Positions 1-9,454 of a stretch of 34,260 nucleotides of DNA are shown here, piece by piece (position 1 is the stretch's first letter; each line of letters starts with the position of its first letter). Origin of the DNA: Amanita rubescens (Eukaryota > Basidiomycota > Agaricomycetes > Agaricales > Amanitaceae). The position numbers were made by a program, and so were the translations under genes. The stretch covers positions 1 through 34,260 of the forward strand of contig WION01000553.1 in NCBI GenBank assembly GCA_015039365.1. Reading direction: 5' to 3'. The notes below the pieces were generated by a model that saw nothing but the letters and a program-made list of their open reading frames with translations, was not told where the DNA came from and ran no database searches.

Positions 1-167
1 ATACAGTATAATATGCCTTACACACAAGTTAGAATGTACCACACTTCTTGCTAACACGAGCGCTGAGCGCTGAGCTATTAGTATCTCGCCAGAAATAGAG
101 TTTTGGATCATCACCGCTGAGTGTTAAACTATTACACATGTAAGGAAATTCACAGCGCATGTAGTAA

Positions 168-664
168 GGGCCTTTTCGGAAAACGGGCTAGGTTACGGTT
201 AGGTTAGCCCTAGCCAGGTTAGCTTCCTAATTAGGAAGGTCCCACGCAGCTGGCCTAACCTAGCCAGAAAAACCGTTCGGCACGTCGTAGTTAGGTCAGG
301 TTAGCTGTCACACCTCCCATATTGAGATCATAAAAAAGAAGTGAACACACCGGGAATTGAACCCTTGATCTAATAAAAAGTAATGTACAATTTATCACTC
401 AGCCATACTGTCTGGCAATAGTGTTTCTGCAATCATCCTGATATAGACCAATACCAGCCTGGACCAATTGCCAAATTTCATGTACTAACATTGCAAACTC
501 CCGGAACCTGCACACAAAAGGCTCTAAGATACCAGGATGCTGTAATGTATCCAAGTGACTAATATGTGACCAACTAAGTCACTTGGTTAGTGACACAGGC
601 TGGCTAGGGCTAACCTGGCTAGGGCTAACCTAACCGTAACCTAGCCCGTTTTCCGAAAAGGCCC
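168..664. mobile_element. MITE-like element with 56-bp perfect terminal inverted repeats
   Basis: The first 56 bases (168-223, starting GGGCCTTTTCGG) are repeated exactly as the reverse complement at 609-664. TAA directly flanks both ends (165-167 and 665-667), which looks like a 3-bp target duplication of the TWA type used by PIF/Harbinger elements. There is no coding capacity inside. The inner part holds more GGTTAGG/CTAACC-rich pieces (around 240-310), a 9-bp hairpin (551-559 with 578-586) and a tRNA-like Pol III promoter on the minus strand (see separate entry). Identical ends suggest recent movement. The superfamily is inferred only from the 3-bp duplication and the element is non-autonomous. 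Confidence 0.75.
335..417 (-). repeat. tRNA-like / SINE-like Pol III cassette inside the MITE
   Basis: Read on the minus strand, TGGCTGAGTG (about 398-407) matches a tRNA A box of the Leu/Ser type and GGTTCAATTCC (about 352-362) matches the B box consensus exactly. They lie about 45 bases apart, and a T-rich stretch (TTCTTTTTT, near 334-342) could end Pol III transcription. A full cloverleaf does not form: several acceptor and T-stem pairs are mismatched. It is therefore more likely a tRNA-derived SINE head or a decayed tRNA than a working tRNA gene. Confidence 0.5.
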
Positions 665-667
665 TAA

Positions 668-910
668 TTAGCGCACCTTTAGGACATGCGCACGAAGATT
701 GTCCCTTTGTCCCTTGAAACACGGTTTTTACGTATTTGTGTTACTAAAATTAGTACATCAGACATTGGCTTTGTTTGGCTCTAACGAGAAAACAAAACAA
801 AGGGCAATCAGGAACTCACTGTAACTTTTCACAGCCTCAGCCACTGTCTTGACGGTCTTCCATCCCGTGCAACTCTTGAAAGCGCACAAGCGTACTTCTT
901 TAGCTTCCTA
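668..910. other. Intergenic, upstream of the Aly/REF-like gene
   Basis: No ORF of note, repeat or RNA gene was seen between the right end of the MITE and the first start codon. It presumably holds the promoter and 5' UTR of the gene starting at 911. Bases 1-164, on the other side of the MITE, are equally empty apart from a short GCGCTGA duplication near 60-72. Confidence 0.4.
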
Positions 911-1893
911 ATGGCATCTCTTCTCGAGCGCTTGAACATTGCGCCAACTTCGACATCAGGTCCTGTTCGTTCAAAATCGAATCCTTCAAGCCGATCGTCA
1001 ACTCCATACGTGTGTAGCTGTCTCCATACGTAGCTCTACCGTCACCCTCATCTACTCTCTCGCTTGGTCTTCTTTGTTCTTGAAATTCGCAGAATCGATC
1101 CAAACGTGTTCCCAAAGGTGACCCAGACTCTCCTTGGGCACATGACCTTTACGAGTCGCACAACTCGCTGTCCGCCCGTATATCCAACAAGCCTACGCCA
1201 CCGAAAGCAAACCTGAATCCCCTTGCCCAAAAGGCACTCAAGGATGCAACGGCGCCCCCGCGCAGTCAGCAGCAGCTCTCAATAAAGGGGGCAGGCTCTG
1301 CAGGGCAAGGCAATGTTGTTGAGGTGTCTGGGTTGGTGGGTGGAACAACGGCAGACGATGTGGCTGCCATTTTCAAACGATGTGGGGCAATTGCTAGTTC
1401 CAAGGCAATGCCCTCTTCGTCGAATGAAGATGTGCGGATACGAGTGACGTTCAAAGACGCTTCGTCTGCATCCACCGCTGTTCAAAAGTTCCACAATCAG
1501 CCGGCAGATGGTAAAATCTTATCCGTGAGGATTGTGGGTAGCACATCTGCTGGTATGACTCTTGGTGGAAGGCTTGGTGTGGATGGGCTAGGTTTGGTCA
1601 GGGAAGAAGGAAGTGTGGACGTGTTAATGGAAAGTGAAGAAAATAGGGGGTCGTGAGTAAAAAAAAACTCGTTCCGCATTGTTACGGTTAGACTCAAGAC
1701 GGTGGAAAACAGAAAACTGCGGTCCGATTTGCTCCTGGACGCAGATCCGCGTGCCCATGTTATGGTTGCACCGCCTGGAACAGAACAGACGGAGTATTCT
1801 CGGGGACGGGGTGGGAGGCGTGGTGGACGAGGAGGAGGACGGGGACGACGTGGAGGCCGTCGTGGAGGTGAGGGCAGGATGGATGTGGACTGA
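911..1893 (+). CDS. Aly/REF (Yra1)-like RNA export adaptor, RRM plus RGG tail
   Basis: Three exons: 911-1009, 1093-1652 and 1713-1893, joined across introns of 83 and 60 bases with GT/AG ends and matching phases (0 and 2), giving about 279 residues. A short N-terminal helix-like start (ASLLERLNIAP) and a low-complexity linker lead to an RRM-like domain (about residues 115-185; core VEVSGLVGGTTADDV, later VRIRVTFKD). The C-terminus is a dense RG/RGG tract, typical of RNA-annealing adaptors of the TREX complex, which hand spliced mRNA to the export receptor in the nucleus. The family usually also ends with a short conserved UAP56-binding peptide; here the protein ends GEGRMDVD and I do not see it. 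The RRM is rather diverged, so another RRM/RGG protein is possible. Confidence 0.6.
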
Positions 1894-2068
1894 AAGGTTT
1901 TTTTTTTTGGTACGAATACGCTAGCCTTTCAACGGAGTAGTATCCGTGTATGAATATCTTTTGTGACATCGTGACATTTCCTGTTTTGGTATGAACACCT
2001 GCCGCATACGTGTTTTTGCTCCTTATCCTCATACTAACTCGTCCCCCCCGTTGTACTACTAACCGACC

Positions 2069-2737
2069 ATGGGTGTTGGTCAGCGATTCCACACATCTTC
2101 ACCTTGTTCATGCTCATACTCTATCGCAGGTTGGCTGTTCCTTTTTGCGGTGCTATGGTCTGCGATCCTTCTTTTCGGGATGGTCTTTTTCGTCAGTATC
2201 AAATATTTTCAGGCGAAGGCTTGTCCCAACTTTATCGAATGGATAGATCATCATGTTCTCGGATCTTGAAAGCGACTACATTAATCCCATAGACTTGTGC
2301 AACAAGCTGAACCAGGTTAGTCAGAGGTTTTTTTTCTTCAGGAGTTTCGACCTTCAAGGCATCGGCGTAGTTTGTCCTTCCGGAGTACGGTGCACACGCA
2401 TTCCTAGCCCTATGTTTCCTATTATCCGGGCAATGGACGGCACTGCTCCTAAATGCACCTCTTTTGGTCTATAATGCAAACAAGTGCGTCCCCGTGTCGT
2501 GCTCGACGGTGTCTCGTTTATGATTTTTTGTAGAGTCGTCCACAAGCACCACATGTACGACGCGACTGAAATATTCCGGACTCTCGAAAGAGACAAAAAA
2601 GAGGTTTTCTTCAAGCTTGGCTTCTACCTTCTCTCGTTTTTCTACTATCTCTACCGGTGCGTTGTTTCCTGTCTTCATTGTGTGCCCAAACTCATTGAGT
2701 GCTCAGTATGATCGCTGCCCTCATAGCGGAGGCATAG
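2069..2737 (+). CDS. ERV14: Erv14/cornichon ER cargo receptor, copy A
   Basis: Six exons (2069-2078, 2130-2191, 2247-2315, 2371-2483, 2534-2656, 2707-2737) give an uninterrupted 135-residue protein. Family hallmarks are present: the N-terminal membrane helix, [20 protein letters not shown], then FVLPE, LLSGQW, and [11 protein letters not shown] before the last helix and FYYLYRMI. Cornichon proteins sit in COPII vesicles and carry selected membrane cargo out of the ER. It is the upstream member of a tandem pair with the gene at 2927 and shares all five intron positions and phases with it. It is the more diverged copy: C to S in the LECDYIN motif, VVHKHH instead of VYGKTH before MYDATE, and an acidic ERDKKE loop. 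No frameshift or stop is seen, so it is called functional. Confidence 0.85.
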
Positions 2738-2926
2738 TAGTGTTTTAGAAGTAGGCAGATTGTAGTTTGATGAATTCATGATGACTTTGAATATATGTCT
2801 TTTGCATGCCATTTCCCACGTGCACCACTCGGACGTCAGCGCGTCAGCCGCCAGTACACATTATTTGAGTCTTCTCAAAGTGCTCATCGCCACTTCTCGA
2901 CTTTTCCTTAGTGACTTTTGTAAAAC

Positions 2927-3694
2927 ATGGGCGGAGCTGGTGAGTGTTTCGTGCCCCATTTGGCGTTTACCACTTTTCTGACGAGTCTGTTCATCCTCCG
3001 TCCACACCCGCCCCTTGCCTCTATGCCAGGCTGGTTATTCTTGTTCGCGGTCCTGGTAGCGGCAGGATTACTCTTCTGCATGGTTTTCTTCGTATGTCTT
3101 ATCGTATCACGATATGAAACGCACTTACGCGCAATTTTTCCTATGTCAACTTTCGCTGAACACGCTCGCGGGTAACACGAATAGATCATCATGTTCTCGG
3201 ATCTAGAATGCGACTATATCAATCCTATTGACCTATGTAACAAACTTAACCAGGTACGAGTTGAGTCGTCTGACTTGTCTGCGGAAAAGCCTCACGCACG
3301 CCTCGCCCAGTTTGTTCTACCCGAAAGTGCAGTTCATGCGTTCCTCACCCTCCTTTTCTTGCTTTCTGGGCAATGGTTAGCGTTCCTAATCAACTTGCCC
3401 CTGGTTCTATTCAACGCCAACAAGTCAGTCATTATACATCATCATAAATTTCACCTAGCCCATTCCTTACTTCCGCAGGGTTTACGGCAAAACACACATG
3501 TATGATGCCACGGAGATTTTCCGAACGCTGCCGACACATAAGAAGGAGAGTTTCATTAAACTAGGATTCTACCTCGTGTCATTCTTCTACTACTTATATC
3601 GGTGCGTTCCCCATAATTGGTTTTCTTTTGGCATTCGCTAATCAAAACATCGCACATTAGGATGATTGTGGCGCTCATTGCAGAAAGCGAATGA
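2927..3694 (+). CDS. ERV14: Erv14/cornichon ER cargo receptor, copy B
   Basis: Six exons (2927-2939, 3030-3091, 3185-3253, 3311-3423, 3479-3601, 3661-3694) give 137 residues, close to the roughly 138 of yeast Erv14. Exon 1 codes only MGGA plus one base. The protein keeps the family core ([21 protein letters not shown] split over its own exon, [39 protein letters not shown]) with three predicted membrane helices. It acts as a COPII cargo adaptor at the ER. This copy reads as the conserved, canonical one; copy A lies 189 bases upstream in the same direction. All introns are 50-95 bases with GT/AG ends. Confidence 0.93.
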
Positions 3695-3884
3695 GGGATT
3701 TCTTCAAGTTCATGACATGCATCATCATCTGTTCAACATTTGAACTTAATCTTCTATAGAAAAGACATCCTATTTTGTGTATTTTCCCATATACTACAGA
3801 GAATATAAAGGGTATCAAAGCTGTTTTAGAGGTATCTTATTTGACAACGGGCCTGGGAGCGAATAAATATATATATAAGATCTG

Positions 3885-5093
3885 TTAGCGTCGTAAAGTG
3901 CGTAATTTCATCCATTCTTTATCGTTGGCGTTAAAGTCAACACCTTTCCGCCTCCACCATTCCCGTGCCTCTTCTCCCCCACCTATCGCATCTTCCAATG
4001 CCTCTTCGATATCACACATCCTATATTGGATGGGAAGACCTGATCTGTCCCACCACTCCAACACTTCTGGTCGATTATGCTTCGTCGCAATCGTCAACGC
4101 TTCCTGGTCATAATATAATTGCAATCCGCTTGCAAGCCACCAATCCAGCACGTCCACTCTCCCGTGACAGCTAGCATGATGCAGCGCACTGCGATCACGC
4201 TTAAAGTCAATCTGAGAAGTGGCCCACCATTCGAGGACCTTGACGTGACCAGCCATACTCGCCATGTCCATCACCCTTCCCACTTTGAGCGGAAGATCCC
4301 GCTGTTGATGCTGGTTCTTCCACCATTCCAGTACGGCAATTTGATTTTTCGCGCTCGCTGATTCGAGTGCCGCTTCCGTATAACGGAACGGATGGCCTGA
4401 ATGGAGCCACCAGTCCAGCGAAACGACGTGACCGTTCCGAGAGGCGCCGTCGATAGCCTCCGCTATAGATTCAGGGGAGGGCGGAGGGATAAGGGCAGGA
4501 TGTTGTTCAAAGCCGTGTTTCCACCAGTTGAGAACGGCCGTGCGGCCGTGCCATGACGCTTTTATGGGGATAAGATCACCTTCGTTGAAGATGGATTTAA
4601 AGATCGAGTAATGATGAGATAGAAAGTATTCTAGAACATGGACGTAGCCGAAACGTATGACGAGATTTGCGCCTGCTCTCGTGGGTAAGTGGATGCGTGG
4701 GTTTGTGGCGCGAATGCGAGTGAGGGAGCCTTGCATTAAGGCCCAGTCCATTTTCGATGCGCGAACCCATTCCGGTGGACGAGGGAGGGTAGTATGGATG
4801 GGGACGGCATTTGCAAGCTCCCAATCGCCGAGATTTTCCATGATGTATACGAGGAGCTCGATGGGGAGATCAGGAGCCCGTTTCTGCTTTGCGGGGAGAA
4901 GAGTGGTAGTGTGGTGAGTGGCGAGGGCATTAGGGAAGTGATATGTATGGAGATCGTGGTTGGCGAGGCGAGAAGCGAGATCGGCAAGAGAGCCGGTAGT
5001 TGGAAGATTACGGACTTTGAGAAAGAGTTCAAGTTCGTCGTAATCTAGTTTCTCGTATGCACGAACAGTCTGAAGATATGGAGAGTGCATCAT
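3885..5093 (-). CDS. SAP / F-box-like / degenerate ankyrin-repeat protein
   Basis: Single exon, 402 residues, starting at the ATG at 5093 (a second ATG follows directly). Residues about 14-50 resemble a SAP motif (YEKLDYDELELFLKVRNLP then TTGSLADLASRL). A hydrophobic segment around residue 75 (APDLPIELLVYIMENLG) looks like an F-box. The rest is a run of about 33-residue units of the form -AS--GHV-VLEWW---SG, a fungal ankyrin-like repeat with paired tryptophans (LEWWK, LEWWA, LDWWL, LEWWD). Such proteins are presumed interaction scaffolds, possibly SCF adaptors; no substrate can be named. Its start codon lies only 31 bases after the stop of the upstream gene on the same strand, so it has almost no private promoter. 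Confidence 0.7.
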   Translation of the reverse strand: MMHSPYLQTVRAYEKLDYDELELFLKVRNLPTTGSLADLASRLANHDLHTYHFPNALATHHTTTLLPAKQKRAPDLPIELLVYIMENLGDWELANAVPIHTTLPRPPEWVRASKMDWALMQGSLTRIRATNPRIHLPTRAGANLVIRFGYVHVLEYFLSHHYSIFKSIFNEGDLIPIKASWHGRTAVLNWWKHGFEQHPALIPPPSPESIAEAIDGASRNGHVVSLDWWLHSGHPFRYTEAALESASAKNQIAVLEWWKNQHQQRDLPLKVGRVMDMASMAGHVKVLEWWATSQIDFKRDRSALHHASCHGRVDVLDWWLASGLQLYYDQEALTIATKHNRPEVLEWWDRSGLPIQYRMCDIEEALEDAIGGGEEAREWWRRKGVDFNANDKEWMKLRTLRR

Positions 5094-5124
5094 GATAATA
5101 CAATGGCACGTGTACGAATAACTA

Positions 5125-6159
5125 CTACTTCAGGTCCACTTCTCCTCGTATACCTGCTAATTTCCGTAAGCGTCGCTCTTTCTTCCGAGTGCCAATCCTT
5201 ACCTATAAACTGCATAAATCGATTCATATTTCGCTTTCGCCAATCTTCCGACGTATCCACATTGATTCCATAGAACGCGAGGAGATTTTTCATCTCATCC
5301 TCTGCCATCGCCTCATCAGTTTAGTACTCACCCACAAAATTTAGTCAAATCCTCACTTTCATATTCATACAGTGTCGCCAGGTTCAACGGATAGAGGCCG
5401 CTACTCTCCCCGTCGTCCGTCACCACTACCTTCAATTCTTCCTGCCAGTCGCCCACTTGGATACTGCCGTTTTCCACCCTTGCTTGCCTACAAAATAACA
5501 ACCATCAGGTCTCGTCCAGCTCACCGGCTTGAAACCATACGAATTCCTCAATGCTCTCTTCAGTCTCTCCAAGTGTTCTCGGGCATCTTGCACTTGCTCC
5601 TCGAGCGACACGGGCAAAAACTCCCTAATCTGCTTCTCCACTTCTTCGCTCACCTGCCGGGCGATCTCTTCTTTGGCCTTCAACTCAACGTACTTTCTGT
5701 ATACATTGTCAAGTGGTTATAGCAAGGAACAGGCAGAATATACATACTCTCGTTCGCCAAGCAACTTTCTCTCGAGACTAAGGCGCCCCTTAAGGATCAT
5801 CTTATCCTGGATAAATATTAATTTATGATGTTGCGCCCCCGTATGTTCATTCAACTTCTTCTTCAGTTCAGTCAGTTCGTTGGCTGAATCTTTCTTTGAG
5901 ATCAAGAAATGTAAGCTACGCCACAGACAGTACACGATCATCATTACCGTTCCACCAGTCTTTGGAAGTTTATTACTGGATATATCAAGTTTCGCCAAAG
6001 ACTTTTCTCTGTTGAGATCATATCACTTCCACTGCCAGTGGCGAAGGAGATGGGTAATCACAGATCTTTATTCGCATCGTGGACAGATTTCAGCGCGTTA
6101 ACTGGGTTAAATGGGGCAGGATGTGCTGTATGCGAGGTCGAAGTGGACGTGGAGGCCAT
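5125..6159 (-). CDS. Conserved fungal coiled-coil protein of unknown function
   Basis: Seven exons are reconstructed from the ATG at 6159 to the TAG at 5125, about 240 residues. It opens with a Ser/Thr-rich tail (MASTSTSTSHTAHP), followed by a charged, heptad-rich stretch of some 110 residues (NELTELKKKLNE to EHLERLKRALRN) that should form a coiled coil. A globular tail contains NLATLYEYE, LLAFYGINV and NMNRFMQFIG. The tail motif recalls hypothetical proteins I associate with many mushroom genomes, whose function I do not know. The fifth intron (donor GTGAGG) and the last intron (49 bases, donor GTAAGG) were placed to keep the frame and match that motif. The final eight residues are less certain. 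Confidence 0.6.
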
Positions 6160-6337
6160 AGTCAAGAGATGATAGGAACAATACAACCAATTGCTTCTAT
6201 CTGAACTGCCTCGTGTTGTTTGGCAACCGAATGTATAAATCCAGACAACGAGCGCTAATTAATACATTCGACTACTTATGCCTTCAACAATACAAGACGG
6301 AAATTCAGTCAGTCAGTCACACAGAACACAATGTAAA

Positions 6338-7586
6338 TCATAATCTTGATTTCACCTTGGCTTGTTCCTCCTTGTACTCTCTTACAAGATCCTTTCCCAT
6401 CCCAGTGAGAAGGAAATCTCGGAGATTACTGAGCGCACGGACTTCCATTTTGCGCTGCGTATCCTGGTTCTCTGTTCCCATATGTGGAAGCAATGTTACT
6501 CGAGGAAACTCGAGCAATCGCGGATTCACATCAGGCTCATTCGGGAACACGTCCAACCCAACAGACGAAATCTAATCATTTTCGACATCATCACCTTCCA
6601 GCGCACTTTGAGCGGTATAGAAGAATCCACTTACGTGTCCATCCTCCAAAGCCCTTATCATGGCTTCCTCATCGATGACCTTCCCACGTGCGGTATTGAC
6701 GATGATCGCTCCTGGCTTGAGCGTCCTGATCCATTTCTCGCTCACGAGACCTTCCGTCTCCTTTCTCAACGGAACATGCACGCTAAGTACATCCGCCTGC
6801 CGCAGCATCTCTTCCACATCCGCAAAGTACTCGCAATAATCGGGAGCATCATCCGCGCGACTTCGATTGTGGTATATGATGCGCATCGGGAACGCGTGAG
6901 CTAGCTCCGCGAGACGCTTCCCGATCCCGCCTAATCCTAGGATGGCTAGAGTTTTACCTGTTAGGTCGTGCGTCCGCGCCTTGACTTCGGGCTTCCACTT
7001 GAGCTCCCGCAAAGAATGTTCGGCAAGGGAGAATTGACGCATCGTAGCTATTATGAGATATAACGCCGTCGTCGCCGTCGCATCGTCGACGGCTCCCGGC
7101 GTATTGGAAAGATAAATGCCTGTGAATCCAATGCGTCTGCGTCAAAAAGAAAGATTCGTCTCAAACGCGTACCTCTAGCTTTACATGCGTGAACGTTTAC
7201 GGGATCATAACCTGCCCCGTTGTGTGCGATCCACTTGACGCTCTGCGGGAGACCATCGATTATTTCCTTGTCAAATTTCCCAATCTTTTGTGCAGATTCG
7301 TTCTCTCTGTATATCCCAATGATACCGTCATACTTTCCTCCCGGACGGCAAGCTTCGAGGAACGATGGGCGATCGGGAGAGTCCATATACTTGGTTTGAC
7401 GAGTTAGACGCCCCTCAAGCCAGGTGACTTGGACACGTACAATGATCTCTGAGATGCTTCCCAGCAGTGTCTGCAGGTCTTCATGAGCCCAGTCAAGTGT
7501 CTCTGGTGTTCACCACTTTGTAAAAATCCCGACTACGGGTGTCGATCAGAAAACTTACCACAAATCAAAATTTTGGGAGCCATCAT
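6338..7586 (-). CDS. D-isomer-specific 2-hydroxyacid dehydrogenase (glyoxylate/hydroxypyruvate reductase type)
   Basis: Five exons, about 340 residues. The spliced start is MMAPKILICG then ETLDWAHEDL. An N-terminal substrate-binding half (DSPDRPSFLEACRPGGKYDG, WIAHNGAGYDPVNV, NTPGAVDDATA) precedes the NAD(P)-binding domain with the Rossmann motif GLGGIGKRLAELA. The catalytic triad of the family is visible: Arg in VNTARGK, Glu in DVFPNEPDV and His in LLPHMGTE. The enzyme reduces 2-keto acids such as glyoxylate or hydroxypyruvate with NAD(P)H in the cytosol or mitochondria; exact substrate is not readable from sequence. Either of two adjacent ATGs (7586, 7583) could start it. All four introns have GT/AG ends. 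Confidence 0.88.
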
Positions 7587-7744
7587 CGATATCGTGCGTT
7601 AACGGGCGGGTGGAGTACAGTGATAGGCTTTATATCTCGAACGTACCAAGGGTCAACATATGAAGGTGCGCTTGCCGGGTTATCGTATATCATTGATGAA
7701 GATGAAAGGGACCGATATAGACCGACTCGGAAATAAAATCTATA

Positions 7745-9439
7745 CTAATCGGTCACTATGTTGTTTAGAGTAATCTCTTTGCCTAATGAACACATGCTAC
7801 AGCTGCAGGGATCCGAGTGCACCTGACTGTAAGTGCATGAGTACATGCATACGTCGGATATAGACCCGAAGCCACTAACGGATGATACCATCTTTGTTAC
7901 TCCTTTGATCTTCTTGCATTCTTCTCGCAAATTGCTACCCTGCTCCGTATGTAATATGCCAAGGTCATGGTAAGTCTTGAGATATCTGGATCAGAAATTA
8001 ATTGCTATATGTATGAAGTACTGTTTGCCACTTGCCGCAGGCAAACCTCCTCCTTAAAATCCTGATACACTTTACGATTATATTTTCTCTGTGGTCAAAT
8101 CAGTCTTCCATCTATGTATACGGACTGACTCTACCTCGTTCTTGCGGACCGTTTCTTGGTATAAATGATTTTGGTGAACAATGAAATGATCTGCTAGAAC
8201 GTAGAACGAGATTCCCGATAAATACATCTCAAATAGGCATGCTGCCTTGTTTCCACCGTAACCTACGAAGCGCTCATCGCACCTAGACCGCCCAATTAGG
8301 ACAGGATAGCACGGAAAGTAAAACCCACCAAGGAGGGCCTTCTTTCTTGAAAATAATATAAGGTTCGTAAGCTGGCTGGTATCGAGTAACCTTATAAACT
8401 ATCCCCGGAGGAGCAGTATAGTATTTCTGATAGTCAGTACTATTATGTCCTGGGGCCCACACATCATGGAACATCCTAATACGGTCAGCCCGAGCGAGTG
8501 AAACCAACGTCTACGACGTTCAAACGATGCTAGTAAGTCAACATCAATACACGCACTTGTTTATCTCGAGGGAACTTGGCATAGTCCGTTCCGTCTGCAT
8601 AATCCGCATACTCGAAAGCCGGGATCACAAACGCACTTTGTCCTTCCTGCAGTTTGCTCATAATTTCTGGGTTGTTCCTGATCGCCGAGCGAAAGTCAGT
8701 GGAAAGGTAAAAGTCGATATCCAGCATCATGACATAGTCCGTGCGGGCGAATAATCGGGCGATATTTCTCCAGGTATTAAACTGGCGGTCAAATGCGTCA
8801 ATGACTAAATGAACATCCACGAAGCGCGAGATTTTCTCCGATGATGCATATATTTCTCGTATGGCATCAAGAAGCTCGCGCACATAATGATCATTGTCCT
8901 TCACATGTATCGCAACGGAGATGGGCCCTGGAAGCCAAATTTCGGGATTCAAGTGAATATATGCGCGCCTTCCACGTACCCTGGTACTGTTCAACAAGGC
9001 GTGTAAACACCTTTAGTCTATTCCGCGTTATGAGTGTGGTTATGGTAATGTCCAGCGGCGAGAAAGTCTCGCGGGCCCTAAGAAAGTACGGTATTATTTT
9101 GCTTGGGCGAAGGGAGTTGGAAAAGGCTTTGGATAGAAAAAGGTCTTCATCCATTGCTGTAGGCTCAGGGTGACCAAGCTGATGCTCAAGGGCGATTTGT
9201 GAAGAAGTCCAGTTGATTGTGCTTTTGTATGTCTGCAGATCCTCGAGGCTACTGAGCAGTTGTCGTTGAACTGGGGAATAATGTATTCGTTCACGGACGA
9301 CAGTCGAAGTGCGACGAAGAAAAACGGCCCAAACAGCTTTCAGCGGAGCAAGTAGCAGCAAGTTGGTTGTGTATAGAACGGCGCAAGAGACATAAAGAAG
9401 GAAGAGAAGACAAGGAAGAGAGGAGAGTCGATGCTTCAT
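7745..9439 (-). CDS. GT49 (LARGE/B4GAT1-like) glycosyltransferase
   Basis: Type II membrane protein: a short cytosolic MKHRLSS, then a hydrophobic anchor (residues about 7-35) and a lumenal stem. The catalytic domain shows PLDITITTLITRNRL, YVMMLDIDFYL with the DxD-type metal site DID, FVIPAFEYAD, YEPYIIFKKEGPPW, CDERFVGYGGNKAACLFEM and HFIVHQNHLY. Family 49 enzymes transfer sugars such as GlcA or GlcNAc in the Golgi; the fungal acceptor is unknown. Six exons are rebuilt. The intron at 7986-8035 has a GC donor (GCAAGT) and is needed to join KEEVCLR to YLKTYH. The C-terminus is uncertain: reading through from about 7847 gives a cysteine-rich tail ending at 7745, while an alternative 50-base intron (GTATGC to CTGCAG) would end the protein at 7797. 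Confidence 0.8.
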
Positions 9440-9454
9440 CTTGGTGTTCTATTA

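Noticed and set aside
335..417. A functional tRNA gene
   Set aside because: The internal promoter boxes fit, but acceptor and T stems have several mismatches and a clear anticodon arm cannot be drawn.
168..664. GGTTAGG/CCTAACC-rich ends as telomere or subtelomere sequence
   Set aside because: There is no regular TTAGGG array; the motif belongs to exact inverted repeats of a bounded element with a target duplication, next to ordinary genes.
2069..2737. Copy A of ERV14 as a pseudogene, because its ORFs look fragmentary
   Set aside because: Five introns at the same positions as in copy B restore a complete 135-residue protein with no stop or frameshift.
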